A stretch of DNA of 64,000 nucleotides, taken from contig NZ_CP103300.1 of assembly GCF_025562755.1 (NCBI RefSeq), positions 1,829,001 through 1,893,000 on the forward strand, written 5' to 3'. The translations under genes were made by a program, and so were the position numbers. This stretch comes from Endozoicomonas euniceicola (GTDB lineage: Bacteria; Pseudomonadota; Gammaproteobacteria; Pseudomonadales; Endozoicomonadaceae). The notes below the pieces were generated by a model that made no database searches, was not told the origin of the DNA, and saw only the letters and a list, made by a program, of their open reading frames with translations. Below are positions 38,901 to 49,351 of this stretch, piece by piece (within the stretch, counting starts at the first letter, position 1; every line of letters starts with the position of its first letter).

Positions 38901-40192
38901 CAGGTACTGACGCTCTTGCCACTAAACTGACTGGATAAAATAACCTCTGCTAAATGAGTGACAAAAGGTTGTAATTGTTTTTTCTCTTCCAGTGTCAGGG
39001 AAAAACCTCGCTCCTTGGTGGCTAACTTGATCTGGTTGCAAAAGTAGCTATGATCTTTACCGTTGTATTTTTTCTTAAACCTTTTTGCTGCCGCTTCCAG
39101 ATCGCCTGTTTTAAACTCCTTCACCAGGCTCGCTATTGTTTCAGCTACCCTGGTGTCCGGAGCCTTCTCTGGCATCTTCCTTGTCCCGGTGGCTCCCGCT
39201 CTTGGTTGAGGCTTGACATAAGCGACAGGCCTTTGACCTGGTTTACTGCCTGGTCTTTTTCTGTCTGGGTTGCCCCCTCTTCCTCCGGCAGCCTGTTGTA
39301 TCTTTCCTCTCCCTCCTGCTCTCCCACGGCCACTGCCTTGTCGTCCTGCTGGCTTGCTCTTTCTCGTATAGAGCCATATATGCCAGCCACCGCCCGCCGG
39401 AAGCGGGGGGTCGAAAACCTCCGGGTAGAATCGGTGCATCAGGCTTTCAAATAACCGGGACAGCATCAGCCAGTACTCTTGCTGGCTGATGCTGTGGCGA
39501 TTGCCCTGAGAATCATACCAGTAGTAAATAACCTGCCCCTGCTGATCAGTGGTTTGATAGAACCACCCGGGAAGCACACCGGCGCGTCGAACCAGCCTCA
39601 GGAAGTTATCCGGTACTCTGGCCTGAGAGAAGTCAAGGGTGATTTTCTGCGAATGACTCTCCCAACCCAGACAGAGTTCATCGTCACAGGGCAATGGATA
39701 CAGGCTGGCGCCTGCCTTCGTGAAAGGAAGGTCACAGGGAACGGGGAAAAACAGGGGAGCAGACTCCCCGTCAACCACTTCGGGGTCATGGCTTACAACC
39801 AGGCCACAGGCATCGGCTGGCAGGGAGCGACAATTGTAAGGCAGTGGATTAATTGTGTGGATGGCAGGCTCAAGGCAGAGCAGGGTTTCAACCGAACCGG
39901 CCTCAGGGGTCGGCATGGCCGACACCATTTCAGGTTGGGCCTTCTGACCGGTGAAGTGACTATCTCCAAACCCGAAATAGCCCGCAAACGGCCAATCGAC
40001 CTGCCCGGAAGCCGACCCGCTATGACCCGCCATCATCCAGGTCACAATAGCCAGGGAACTGACCTCAGGCTTGTCGAAATTACCAATACCCAGAGCCTGC
40101 GGGACAGGCAGGTAAGGTTCAAACAAGGGATCATGTCCGTGGCATAATGGCAACAGCAACAGGAAAGCCAGAAAAAAAAAGAGCCTGGTCAT
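35990..40192 (-). CDS. OPR-RAP family copy 4
   Basis: About 1400 residues, with signal peptide, Cys-containing N-domain, Gly/Arg-rich linker, 14 repeats of the NLLRALAKL-first class and a RAP domain. It contains an insert-bearing repeat (VVEQSSREVVEEMSPEAGF) and two consecutive near-identical repeats (GLGMQQAHRVVTGLLTQVVQ) that look like a recent single-repeat duplication. The RAP segment has FMGNPYRLG and YKKIGLDVIEV, variants shared only with copy 5. The alternative upstream start is 40393. Confidence 0.8.
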   Translation of the reverse strand: MTRLFFFLAFLLLLPLCHGHDPLFEPYLPVPQALGIGNFDKPEVSSLAIVTWMMAGHSGSASGQVDWPFAGYFGFGDSHFTGQKAQPEMVSAMPTPEAGSVETLLCLEPAIHTINPLPYNCRSLPADACGLVVSHDPEVVDGESAPLFFPVPCDLPFTKAGASLYPLPCDDELCLGWESHSQKITLDFSQARVPDNFLRLVRRAGVLPGWFYQTTDQQGQVIYYWYDSQGNRHSISQQEYWLMLSRLFESLMHRFYPEVFDPPLPAGGGWHIWLYTRKSKPAGRQGSGRGRAGGRGKIQQAAGGRGGNPDRKRPGSKPGQRPVAYVKPQPRAGATGTRKMPEKAPDTRVAETIASLVKEFKTGDLEAAAKRFKKKYNGKDHSYFCNQIKLATKERGFSLTLEEKKQLQPFVTHLAEVILSSQFSGKSVSTCVHSLTSSQLLYPFVSDRGLAGEINALTKALLIRVAQVRDLDSQGVSNLLRALAKLVENGLQMQQANRAVRALLPQVVQVAEKQASRVQLSQTAKETSPRDRFSSQGVSNLMWALAKLVENGLVMPQAKSAVTALLPLVVQMAEGMRTSPRAGFNPQEVANLLWALAKLMENGLEMQQAHRAVTALLTQVVQIAEGRNLRAGFNPQEVANLLWALAKLMENGLEMEQAHRAVTALLPQVVQVAEGTSSQAGFTSQGVSNLLWALAKLVENGLEMQQAQRAVTALLPQVVLMSEGTSLRAGFVPQHVASLLWALAKLVENGLEMQQAQSAVTALLPLVVQMAEGTSPEAGFSSQGVSNVLWALGKLVENGHRMRQASSAVTALLPQVMQVAEGASCQDGFIPQHVASLLWALGKLVENGLRMRQANSAVTALLPLVVQVVEQSSREVVEEMSPEAGFNSQGVTNLLWALAKLVENGLEMQQAHKAMTALLPQVVEVAEKKSPEAGFSSQAVSNLLWALAKLVENGLEMPQANRAVTALLLQVVQMSEGTSLRAGFVPQHVASLLWAVAKLMENGLEMPQTNRAVTALLTQVVQMAEGTSSHAGFTSQGISNLLWALAKLMENGLGMQQAHRVVTGLLTQVVQVAEGRNLRAGFNPQEVANLLWALAKLMENGLGMQQAHRVVTGLLTQVVQIAEGRNLRAGFNPQEVANLLWALAKLVENGLEMHQIHRAVTALLSQVVQMAEGTSPQVKFNSQDIANILWSIAFLGEFIEPQTIEGVLNSFSFDKQYSVLSQTQLLWSFMVFMARKVSINNQLILLVKFWYQTLAQQKNDEQLESLLTIAGIWLEQEPFFNPKYETRPSQLQNDFKTKLTNKFPNIEFSEEQSFENLPPLDFFMGNPYRLGIEIQGPHHYTDQESLSKTGKTILKVETYKKIGLDVIEVPYRHLNRDNLSWVWAILLKKQSVIQQPRSSQ

Positions 40193-40490
40193 GCTGGTAA
40201 ATCTCTCTTCAATAAACTCAGGGCTGTTTGGCGAGGGAGTGTTCCCTTTCTGTGACGATTCTGGTTCTTTTTGCGACCAGTCAAGTGGCTGCTTAAGCCA
40301 GGCGTTCCGTTGCTGGAGTTGAGCAAGATACTCCAGGACTTTTTGGCCTGGATAGCCATGCTGGGCATTGGTCACCGGGGAGGGGAAATTCATGGCATGG
40401 AAGGATAGTCAACAGCCGCCTGACAACCAGCACTTTTTGAGAAATTACCCTTGGCGACTCGACCTCCAAGGCTATGGGTTCACCGAATAT

Positions 40491-43400
40491 TTACTGAGAT
40501 GATCGAGGTTGCTGAATCACACTCTGTTTTTTCAACAAAATAGCCCAAACCCAACTTAAATTATCTCTATTCAGATGCCTGTAAGGAACTTCTATGACAT
40601 CGAGGCCTATCTTTTTGTATGTCTCAACTTTCAGGATCGTCTTTCCTGTTTTTGATAATGACTCCTGGTCCGTATAATGATGTGGCCCCTGAATTTCAAT
40701 ACCTAATCGATAGGGATTACCCATAAAAAAATCAAGCGGAGGTAAATTTTCAAAAGACTGTTCCTCTGAGAACTCTATATTGGGAAATTTATTAGTCAAT
40801 TTGGTTTTAAAATCATTCTGCAATTGGGAGGGACGAGTTTCGTATTTCGGATTAAAAAATGGTTCTTGCTCAAGCCATATCCCGGCTATTGTTAACAGTG
40901 GTTCCAATTGCTCATCATTTTTTTGTTGTGCCAAAGTTTGATACCAGGATTCCACCAGCAATATTAACTGGTTATTAATTGAAACCTTTCTGGCCATAAA
41001 TACCATAAAACTCCAAAGCAGCTGAGCTTGTGATAATAATGAATATTGTTTATCAAAAGAGACGCTATTTAATACGCCCTCAATTGTTTGAGGCTCAATA
41101 AATTCTCCCAGGAAAGCTATTGACCAAAGTATGCTGGCTATATCCTGAGAGTTAAACTTGACTTGGGGGCTCGTTCCCTCTCCCATCTGTACCACCTGCA
41201 ACAACAGTGCCGTCACCGCCCTGTTAGCCTGCTGCATTTCGAGTCCGTTCTCCACCAGTTTCGCCAGCGCCCACAGCAGGTTGGCGACTTCCTGAGGATT
41301 AAACCCGGCCCGGAGGTTCCTTCCCTCTGCTATCTGTACCACCTGCGTCAACAGTCCCGTCACCACCCTGTGAGCCTGCTGCATTCCGAGCCCGTTCTCC
41401 ATCAGTTTCGCCAGCGCCCACAGCAGGTTGGTGACTTCCTGAGGATTAAACCCGGCCCGGAGGTTCCTTCCCTCTGCTATCTGTACCACCTGCGTCAACA
41501 GTCCCGTCACCACCCTGTGAGCCTGCTGCATTCCGAGCCCGTTCTCCATCAGTTTCGCCAGCGCCCACAGCAGGTTGGAGATCCCTTGAGAAGTGAACCC
41601 GGCATGAGAGCTCGTTCCCTCTGCCATCTGTACCACCTGCGTCAACAGTGCCGTCACCGCCCTGTTGGTCTGCGGCATTTCGAGTCCGTTCTCCATCAGT
41701 TTCGCCACCGCCCACAGCAGGCTGGCAACGTGTTGTGGAACAAAACCGGCCCGGAGGCTCGTTCCCTCTGACATTTGTACCACCTGCAACAACAGTGCCG
41801 TCACCGCCCTGTTGGCCTGCGGCATTTCGAGTCCGTTCTCCACCAGTTTCGCCAGCGCCCATAGCAGGTTGGAGACCGCTTGAGAACTGAACCCAGCCTC
41901 GGGGCTCTTTTTCTCTGCCACCTCCACCACTTGTGGCAACAGTGCCGTCATCGCCTTGTGAGCCTGTTGCATTTCGAGTCCGTTCTCCACCAGTTTCGCC
42001 AGCGCCCACAGCAGGTTGGTGACCCCTTGAGAATTGAACCCGGCCTCGGGGCTCATTTCCTCTACTACCTCCCTGCTGCTCTGCTCTACCACCTGCACCA
42101 CCAGTGGCAAAAGCGCCGTCACCGCACTGTTGGCCTGTCGCATCCTGAGTCCGTTCTCCACCAGTTTCCCCAGCGCCCACAGCAGGCTGGCAACGTGTTG
42201 TGGAATAAACCCATCTTGGCAACTCGCTCCCTCTGCCACCTGCACCACCTGCGGCAACAGCGCCGTCACCGCACTGCTGGCCTGTCGCATCCTGTGTCCG
42301 TTCTCCACCAGTTTCCCCAGCGCCCACAGCACGTTGGAGACCCCTTGAGAGCTGAACCCGGCCTCGGGGCTCGTTCCTTCTGCCATCTGCACCACCAGCG
42401 GCAACAGTTCCGTCACCGCCCTGTGAGCCTGCTGCATTTCGAGTCCGTTCTCCATCAGTTTCGCCAGCGCCCACAGCAGGTTGGCGACTTCTTGAGGATT
42501 AAACCCGGCCCGGGGGCTCGTTCTCGTTCCTTCTGCCATCTGCACCACCAGCGGCAACAGTTCCGTCACCGCACTGTTGGCCTGCTGCATTTCGAGCCCG
42601 TTCCCCACCAATTTCGTCAGCGCCCACAGCAGGTTGGTGACTTCCTGAGGACTAAACCCGACCTGGGGGCTCGCTCCCTCTGCCATCTGCACCACCTGCG
42701 GCAACAGTTCCGTCACCGCCCTGTGAGCCTGCTGCATTTCGAGTCCGTTCTCCATCAATTTCGCCAGCGCCCACAGCAGGTTGGCGACTTCTTGAGGATT
42801 AAACCCGGCCCGGGGGCTCGTTCTCATTCCTTCTGCCATCTGCACCACCAGCGGCAACAGCGCCGTCACCGCACTTTTGGCCTGCGGCATCACGAGTCCG
42901 TTCTCCACCAGTTTCGCCAGCGCCCACATCAGGTTGGAGACCCCTTGAGAACTAAACCTGTCCCGTGGGCTCGTTTCCTTTGCCGTCTGCGACAACTGCA
43001 CCCTGCTGGCCTGCTTTTCTGCTACCTGTACCACCTGCGGTAACAATGCCCTCACCACCCTGTTGGCCTGTTGCATTTGGAGTCCGTTCTCCACCAGCTT
43101 CGCCAGCGGCCGAAGCAGGTTGGAGACCCCTTGACTATCAAGGTCCCTGACTTGAGCCACTCGAATCAGCAAAGCTTTAGTTAAGGTGTCAATCTCCCCT
43201 GCTAAACCCCTATCGCTTACGAATGGGTAGAGCAACTGGCTTGACGTCAAGCTGTGTACACAGGTACTGACGCTCTTGCCACTAAACTGACTGGATAAAA
43301 TAACCTCTGCTAAATGAGTGACAAAAGGTTGTAATTGTTTTTTCTCTTCCAGTGTCAGGGAAAAACCTCGCTTCTTGGTGGCTAACTTGATCCGGTTGCA

Positions 43401-44552
43401 AAAGTAGCTATGATCTTTACCGTTGTATTTTTTCTTAAACCTTTTTGCTGCCGCTTCCAGATCGCCTGTTTTAAACTCCTTCACCAGACTCGCTATTGTT
43501 TCAGCTGCCCTGGTGTCCGGAGCCTTCTCTGGCATCTTCCTTGTCCCGGTGGCTCCCGCTCTTGGTTGAGGCTTGACATAAGCGACAGGCCTTTGACCTG
43601 GTTTACTGTCTGGTCTTTTTCTGTCTGGGTTGCCCCCTCTTCCTCCGGCAGCCAGTTGTATCTTTCCTCTCCCTCCTGCTCTCCCACGGCCACTGCCTTG
43701 TCGTCCTGCTGGCTTGCTCTTTCTCGTATAGAGCCATATATGCCAGCCACCGCCCGCCGGAAGCGGGGGGTCGAAAACCTCCGGGTAGAATCGGTGCATC
43801 AGGCTTTCAAATAACCGGGACAGCATCAGCCAGTACTCTTGCTGGCTGATGCTGTAGCGATTGCCCTGAGAATCATACCAGTAGTAAATAACCTGCCCCT
43901 GCTGATCAGTGGTTTGATAGAACCACCCGGGAAGCACACCGGCGCGTCGAACCAGCCTCAGGAAGTTATCCGGTACTCTGGCCTGAGAGAAGTCAAGGGT
44001 GATTTTCTGCGAATGACTCTCCCAGCCCAGACAGAGTTCATCGTCACAGGGCAATGGATACAGGCTGGCGCCTGCCTTCGTGAAAGGAAGGTCACAGGGA
44101 ACGGGGAAAAACAGGGGAGCAGACTCCCCGTCAACCACTTCGGGGTCATGGCTTACAACCAGGCCACAGGCATCGGCTGGCAGGGAGCGACAATTGTAAG
44201 GCAGTGGATTAATTGTGTGGATGGCAGGCTCAAGGCAGAGCAGGGTTTCAACCGAACCGGCCTCAGGGGTCGGCATGGCCGACACCATTTCAGGGTGGGC
44301 CTTCTGACCGGTGAGGCGACTATCTCCAAACCCGAAATAGCCCGCAAACGGCCAATCGACCTGCCCGGAAGCAGACCCGCTATGACCCGCCATCATCCAG
44401 GTCACAATAGCCAGGGAACTGACCTCAGGCTTGTCGAAATTACCAATACCCAGAGCCTGCGAGACAGGCAGGTAAGGTTCAAACAAAGGATCATGTCCGC
44501 GGCATAATGGCAACAGCAACAGGAAAGCCAGAAAAAAAAAGAGCCTGGTCAT
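40491..44552 (-). CDS. OPR-RAP family copy 5: upstream ATG out of frame
   Basis: About 1353 residues from MTRLFFFLAF, with 13 repeats and a RAP domain sharing FMGNPYRLG with copy 4. One G is missing near 44737 compared with every other copy, so the ATG at 44752 that is in frame elsewhere (201 nt upstream of the signal peptide) is here 200 nt away and out of frame, while the rest of the gene stays open. This supports the signal-peptide methionine as the true start for the whole family. The first repeat reads NLLRPLAKL, with a proline inside the helix. The N-terminal half matches copy 9 closely. Confidence 0.8.
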   Translation of the reverse strand: MTRLFFFLAFLLLLPLCRGHDPLFEPYLPVSQALGIGNFDKPEVSSLAIVTWMMAGHSGSASGQVDWPFAGYFGFGDSRLTGQKAHPEMVSAMPTPEAGSVETLLCLEPAIHTINPLPYNCRSLPADACGLVVSHDPEVVDGESAPLFFPVPCDLPFTKAGASLYPLPCDDELCLGWESHSQKITLDFSQARVPDNFLRLVRRAGVLPGWFYQTTDQQGQVIYYWYDSQGNRYSISQQEYWLMLSRLFESLMHRFYPEVFDPPLPAGGGWHIWLYTRKSKPAGRQGSGRGRAGGRGKIQLAAGGRGGNPDRKRPDSKPGQRPVAYVKPQPRAGATGTRKMPEKAPDTRAAETIASLVKEFKTGDLEAAAKRFKKKYNGKDHSYFCNRIKLATKKRGFSLTLEEKKQLQPFVTHLAEVILSSQFSGKSVSTCVHSLTSSQLLYPFVSDRGLAGEIDTLTKALLIRVAQVRDLDSQGVSNLLRPLAKLVENGLQMQQANRVVRALLPQVVQVAEKQASRVQLSQTAKETSPRDRFSSQGVSNLMWALAKLVENGLVMPQAKSAVTALLPLVVQMAEGMRTSPRAGFNPQEVANLLWALAKLMENGLEMQQAHRAVTELLPQVVQMAEGASPQVGFSPQEVTNLLWALTKLVGNGLEMQQANSAVTELLPLVVQMAEGTRTSPRAGFNPQEVANLLWALAKLMENGLEMQQAHRAVTELLPLVVQMAEGTSPEAGFSSQGVSNVLWALGKLVENGHRMRQASSAVTALLPQVVQVAEGASCQDGFIPQHVASLLWALGKLVENGLRMRQANSAVTALLPLVVQVVEQSSREVVEEMSPEAGFNSQGVTNLLWALAKLVENGLEMQQAHKAMTALLPQVVEVAEKKSPEAGFSSQAVSNLLWALAKLVENGLEMPQANRAVTALLLQVVQMSEGTSLRAGFVPQHVASLLWAVAKLMENGLEMPQTNRAVTALLTQVVQMAEGTSSHAGFTSQGISNLLWALAKLMENGLGMQQAHRVVTGLLTQVVQIAEGRNLRAGFNPQEVTNLLWALAKLMENGLGMQQAHRVVTGLLTQVVQIAEGRNLRAGFNPQEVANLLWALAKLVENGLEMQQANRAVTALLLQVVQMGEGTSPQVKFNSQDIASILWSIAFLGEFIEPQTIEGVLNSVSFDKQYSLLSQAQLLWSFMVFMARKVSINNQLILLVESWYQTLAQQKNDEQLEPLLTIAGIWLEQEPFFNPKYETRPSQLQNDFKTKLTNKFPNIEFSEEQSFENLPPLDFFMGNPYRLGIEIQGPHHYTDQESLSKTGKTILKVETYKKIGLDVIEVPYRHLNRDNLSWVWAILLKKQSVIQQPRSSQ

Positions 44553-44849
44553 GCTGGTAAATCTCTCTTCAATAAACTCAGGGCTGTTTGGCGAGGGAGT
44601 GTTCCCTTTCTGTGACGATTCTGGTTCTTTTTGCGACCAGTCAAGTGGCTGCTTAAGCCAGGTGTTCTGTTGCTGGAGTTGAGCAAGATACTCCAGAACT
44701 TTTTGGCCTGGATAGCCATGCTGGGCATTGGTCACCGGGAGGGGAAATTCATGGCATGGAAGGATAGTCAACAGGCGCCTGACAACCAGCACTTTTTGAG
44801 AAATTACCCTTGGCAACTCGACCTCCAAGGCTATGGGTTCACCGAATAT

Positions 44850-47800
44850 TTACTGAGATGATCGAGGTTGCTGAATCACACTCTGTTTTTTCAACAAAAT
44901 AGCCCAAACCCAACTTAAATTATCTCTATTCAGATGCCTGTAAGGAACTTCTATGACATCGAGGCCTACCTTTTTGTATGTCTCAACCTTCAGGATCGTC
45001 TTTCCTGTTTTTGATAATGACTCCTGATCCGTAAAATGATGTGGCCCCTGAATTTCAATACCTAATCGATAGGGATTACCTATAAAAAAATCAAGCGGAG
45101 GTAAATTTTCAAAAGCCTGTTCCTCTGAGAACTCTATATTGGGAAATTTATTAGTCAATTTGGTTTTAAAGTCATTCTGCAATTGGGAGGGACGAGTTTT
45201 GTATTTCGGATTAAAAAATGGTTCTTGCTCAAGCCATATCCCGGCTATTGTTAACAGTGATTCCAATTGCTCATCATTTTTTTGTTGTGCCAAAGTTTGA
45301 TACCAGGATTTCACCAGCAATATTAACTGGTTATTAATTGAAACCTTTCTGGCCATAAATACCATAAAACTCCAAAGCAGCTGAGCTTGTGGTAATACTG
45401 AATATTGTTTATCAAAAGAGAAGCTATTTAATACGCCCTCAATTGTTTGAGGCTCAATAAATTCTCCCAGGAAAGCTATTGACCAAAGTATGCTGGCTAT
45501 ATCCTGAGAGTTAAACTTGACTTGGGGGCTCGTTCCCTCTGCCATCTGTACCACCTGCGACAACAATGCCGTCACCGCCCTGTGAATCTGATGCATTTCG
45601 AGTCCGTTCTCCACCAGTTTTGCCAGCGCCCACAGCAGGTTGGCGACCCCTTGAGAACTGAACTCAGCCTGGGGGCTCGCTCCTTCTGCCACCTGCACCA
45701 CCTGCGGCAACAGTGCCGTCACCGCCCTGTGAGCCTGCTGCATTTCGAGCCCGTTCTCCACCAGTTTCGCCAGCGCCCACAGCAGGTTGGCGACTTCCTG
45801 AGGATTAAACCCGGCCCGAAGGCTCGTTCCCTCTGCCACCTGTACCACCTGCGGTAACAGTGCCGTCACCGCCCTGTGAGCCTGCTGCATTTCGAGCCCG
45901 TTCTCCATCAGTTTCGCCAGCGCCCACAGCAGGTTGGCGACCCCCTGAGAACAGAACCCGGCCCGGAGGCTCGTTCCCTCTGCCACCTGTACCACCTGCG
46001 GTAACAGTGCCGTCACCGCCCTGTGAGCCTGCTGCATTCCGAGCCCGTTCTCCATCAGTTTCGCCAGCGCCCACAGCAGGTTGGAGACCGCTTGAGAACT
46101 GAACCCGGCCTCGAGGCTCTTTTTCTCTGCCACCTCCACCACTTGTGGCAACAGTGCCGTCATCGCCTTGTGAGCCTGTTGCATTTCGAGTCCGTTCTCC
46201 ACCAGTTTCGCCAGCGCCCACAGCAGGTTGGCGACCCCCTGAGAACGGAACCCGGCCCGGAGGCTCGTTCCCTCTGACATCTGTACCACCTGCGTCAACA
46301 GTGCCGTCACCGCTCTGTTGGTCTGCGGCATTTCGAGTCCTCTCTCCACCAGTTTCGCCAGCGCCCACAGCAGGTTGGCGACTTCCTGAGCATTAAACCC
46401 AGCCCGAAGGTTCATTCCCCCTGCCACCTGTACCACCTGCGGCAACAGTGCCGTCACCGCCCTGTGAGCCTGCTGCATTTCGAGTCCGTTCTCCACCAGT
46501 TTCGCCAGCGCCCACATCAGGTTGGAGACCCCTTGAGAATTGAACCCGGCCTCGGGGCTCGTTTCCTCTACTACCTCCCTGCTGCTCTGCTCTACCACCT
46601 GTACCACCAGTGGCAACAGCGCCGTCACCGCACTGTTGGCTTGTCGCATCCTGAGTCCGTTCTCCACCAGTTTCCCCAGCGCCCACAGCACGTTGGAGAC
46701 CCCTTGAGAGCTGAACCCGGCCTCGGGGCTCGTTCCTTCTGCCATCTGCACCACCAGCGGCAACAGCGCCGTCACCGCACTTTGGGCCTGCTGCATTTCG
46801 AGCCCGTTCTCCACCAGTTTCGCCAGCGCCCACAGCAGGCTGGCAACGTGTTGTGGAACAAACCCGGCCCGGAGGCTCGTTCCCTCTGACATCAGTACCA
46901 CCTGCGGCAACAGTGCCGTCACCGCCCTTTGGGCCTGCTGCATTTCGAGTCCGTTCTCCACCAGTTTCGCCAGCGCCCACAGCAGGTTGGAGACCCCTTG
47001 AGAAGTAAACCCGGCCTGAGAGCTCGTTCCCTCTGCCACCTGTACCACCTGCGGCAACAGTGCCGTCACCGCCCTGTGAGCCTGCTCCATTTCGAGCCCG
47101 TTCTCCATCAGTTTCGCCAGCGCCCACAGCAGGTTGGCGACTTCCTGAGGATTAAACCCGGCCCGGAGGTTCCTTCCCTCTGCTATCTGTACCACCTGCG
47201 TCAACAGTGCCGTCACCGCCCTGTGAGCCTGCTGCATTTCGAGTCCGTTCTCCATCAATTTCGCCAGCGCCCACAGCAGGTTGGCGACTTCTTGAGGATT
47301 AAACCCGGCCCGGGGGCTCGTTCTCATTCCTTCTGCCATCTGCACCACCAGCGGCAACAGCGCCGTCACCGCACTTTTGGCCTGCGGCATCACGAGTCCG
47401 TTCTCCACCATTTTCGCCAGCGCCCACATCAGGTTGGAGACCCCTTGAGAACTAAACCTGTCCCGTGGGCTCGTTTCCTTTGCCGTCTGCGACAACTGCA
47501 CCCTGCTGGCCTGCTTTTCTGCTACCTGCACCACCTGCGGTAACAATGCCCTCACCGCCCTGTTGGCCTGTTGCATTTGGAGTCCGTTCTCCACCAGCTT
47601 CGCCAGCGCCCGAAGCAGGTTGGAGACCCCTTGACTATCAAGGTCCCTGACTTGAGCCACTCGAATCAGCAAGGCTTTAGTTAAGGCGTTAATCTCCCCT
47701 GCTAAACCCCTATCGCTTACGAATGGGTAGAGCAACTGGCTTGACGTCAAGCTGTGTACACAGGTACTGACGCTCTTGCCACTAAACTGACTGGATAAAA

Positions 47801-49052
47801 TAACCTCTGTTAAATGAGTGACAAAAGGTTGTAATTGTTTTTTCTCTTCCAGTGTCAGGGAAAAACCTCGCTCCTTGGTGGCTAACTTGATCTGGTTGCA
47901 AAAGTAGCTATGATCTTTACCGTTGTATTTTTTCTTAAACCTTTTTGCTGCCGCTTCCAGATCGCCTGTTTTAAACTCCTTCACCAGGCTCGCTATTGTT
48001 TCAGCTGCCCTGGTGTCCGGAGCCTTCTCTGGCATCTTCCTTGTCCCGGTGGCTCCCGCTCTTGGTTGAGGCTTGACATAAGCGACAGGCCTTTGACCTG
48101 GTTTACTGCCTGGTCTTTTTCTGTCTGGGTTGCCCCCTCTTCCTCCGGCAGCCTGTTTTATCTTTCCTCCCCCGCCTGCTCTCCCACGGCCACTGCCTTG
48201 TCGTCCTGCTGGCTTGCTCTTTCTCGTATAGAGCCATATATGCCAGCCACCGCCCGCCGGAAGCGGGGGGTCGAAAACCTCCGGGTAGAATCGGCGCATC
48301 AAGCTTTCAAATAACCCGGACAGCATCAGCCAGTACTCTTGCTGGCTGACGCTGTAGCGATTGCCCTGAGAATCATACCAGTAGTAAATAACCTGCCCCT
48401 GCTGATCAGTGGTTTGATAGAACCACCCGGGAAGCACACCGGCGCGTTGAACCAGCCTCAGGAAGTTATCCGGCACTCTGGCCTGAGAGAAGTCAAGGGT
48501 GATTTTCTGCGAATGACTCTCCCAGCCCAGACAGAGTTCATCGTCGCAGGGCAATGGATACAGGCTGGCGCCTGCCTTCGTGAAAGGAAGGTCACAGGGA
48601 AAGGGGAAAAACAGGGGAGCAGGCTCCCCGTCAACCACTTCGAGGTCATGGCTTACAACCAGACCACAGGCATCGGCTGGCAGGGAGCGACAATTGTAAG
48701 GCAGTGGATTGATTGTGTGGGTGGCAGGCTCAAGGCATAGCAGGGTTTCAGCCGAATCGGCCTCAGGGGTCGGCATGGCCGACACCATTTCAGGGTAGGC
48801 CTTCTGACCGGTGAGGCGACTATCTCCAAACCCGAAATAGCCCGCAAACGGCCAATCGACCTGCCCGGAAGCAGCCCCCCTATGACCCGCCATCATCCAG
48901 GTCATAATAGCCAGGGAACTGACCTCAGGTTTGTCGAAATTACCAATACCCAGAGCCTGCGAGACAGGCAGGTAAGGTTCAAACAAGGGATCATGTCCGT
49001 GGCATAATGGCAACAGCAAAAGGAAAGCCAGAAAAAAAAAGAGCCTGGTCAT
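44850..49052 (-). CDS. OPR-RAP family copy 6: intact parent-like relative of copy 1
   Basis: About 1400 residues with 14 repeats and an intact RAP domain. N-terminal markers (SHDLEVVDGEPAPLFFPFP, LVQRAGVL, GRAGGGGKIKQAAGG, LMWALAKMVENG) are shared with pseudogene copy 1, while the RAP-side markers (KYKTRPSQLQ, EEQAFENLPP) are shared with copies 9 and 10. This mosaic shows that exchange breakpoints lie within the repeat region. In-frame upstream ATG at 49253. No lesion seen. Confidence 0.8.
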   Translation of the reverse strand: MTRLFFFLAFLLLLPLCHGHDPLFEPYLPVSQALGIGNFDKPEVSSLAIMTWMMAGHRGAASGQVDWPFAGYFGFGDSRLTGQKAYPEMVSAMPTPEADSAETLLCLEPATHTINPLPYNCRSLPADACGLVVSHDLEVVDGEPAPLFFPFPCDLPFTKAGASLYPLPCDDELCLGWESHSQKITLDFSQARVPDNFLRLVQRAGVLPGWFYQTTDQQGQVIYYWYDSQGNRYSVSQQEYWLMLSGLFESLMRRFYPEVFDPPLPAGGGWHIWLYTRKSKPAGRQGSGRGRAGGGGKIKQAAGGRGGNPDRKRPGSKPGQRPVAYVKPQPRAGATGTRKMPEKAPDTRAAETIASLVKEFKTGDLEAAAKRFKKKYNGKDHSYFCNQIKLATKERGFSLTLEEKKQLQPFVTHLTEVILSSQFSGKSVSTCVHSLTSSQLLYPFVSDRGLAGEINALTKALLIRVAQVRDLDSQGVSNLLRALAKLVENGLQMQQANRAVRALLPQVVQVAEKQASRVQLSQTAKETSPRDRFSSQGVSNLMWALAKMVENGLVMPQAKSAVTALLPLVVQMAEGMRTSPRAGFNPQEVANLLWALAKLMENGLEMQQAHRAVTALLTQVVQIAEGRNLRAGFNPQEVANLLWALAKLMENGLEMEQAHRAVTALLPQVVQVAEGTSSQAGFTSQGVSNLLWALAKLVENGLEMQQAQRAVTALLPQVVLMSEGTSLRAGFVPQHVASLLWALAKLVENGLEMQQAQSAVTALLPLVVQMAEGTSPEAGFSSQGVSNVLWALGKLVENGLRMRQANSAVTALLPLVVQVVEQSSREVVEETSPEAGFNSQGVSNLMWALAKLVENGLEMQQAHRAVTALLPQVVQVAGGMNLRAGFNAQEVANLLWALAKLVERGLEMPQTNRAVTALLTQVVQMSEGTSLRAGFRSQGVANLLWALAKLVENGLEMQQAHKAMTALLPQVVEVAEKKSLEAGFSSQAVSNLLWALAKLMENGLGMQQAHRAVTALLPQVVQVAEGTSLRAGFCSQGVANLLWALAKLMENGLEMQQAHRAVTALLPQVVQVAEGTSLRAGFNPQEVANLLWALAKLVENGLEMQQAHRAVTALLPQVVQVAEGASPQAEFSSQGVANLLWALAKLVENGLEMHQIHRAVTALLSQVVQMAEGTSPQVKFNSQDIASILWSIAFLGEFIEPQTIEGVLNSFSFDKQYSVLPQAQLLWSFMVFMARKVSINNQLILLVKSWYQTLAQQKNDEQLESLLTIAGIWLEQEPFFNPKYKTRPSQLQNDFKTKLTNKFPNIEFSEEQAFENLPPLDFFIGNPYRLGIEIQGPHHFTDQESLSKTGKTILKVETYKKVGLDVIEVPYRHLNRDNLSWVWAILLKKQSVIQQPRSSQ

Positions 49053-49351
49053 GCTGGTAAATCTCTCTTCAATAAACTCAGGGATGTTTGGCGAGGGAGT
49101 GTTCCCTTTCTGTGATGATTCTGGTTCTTTTTGCGACCAGTCAAGTGGCTGCTTAAGCCAGGCGTTCTGTTGCTGGAGTTGAGCAAGATACTCCAGAACT
49201 TTTTGGCCTGGATAGCCATGCTGGGCATTGGTCACCGGGGAGGGGAAATTCATGGCATGGAAGGATAGTCAACAGGCGCCTGACAACCAGCACTTTTTGA
49301 GAAATTACCCTTGGGCGACTCGACCTCCTAGGCTATGGGTTCACCGAATAT

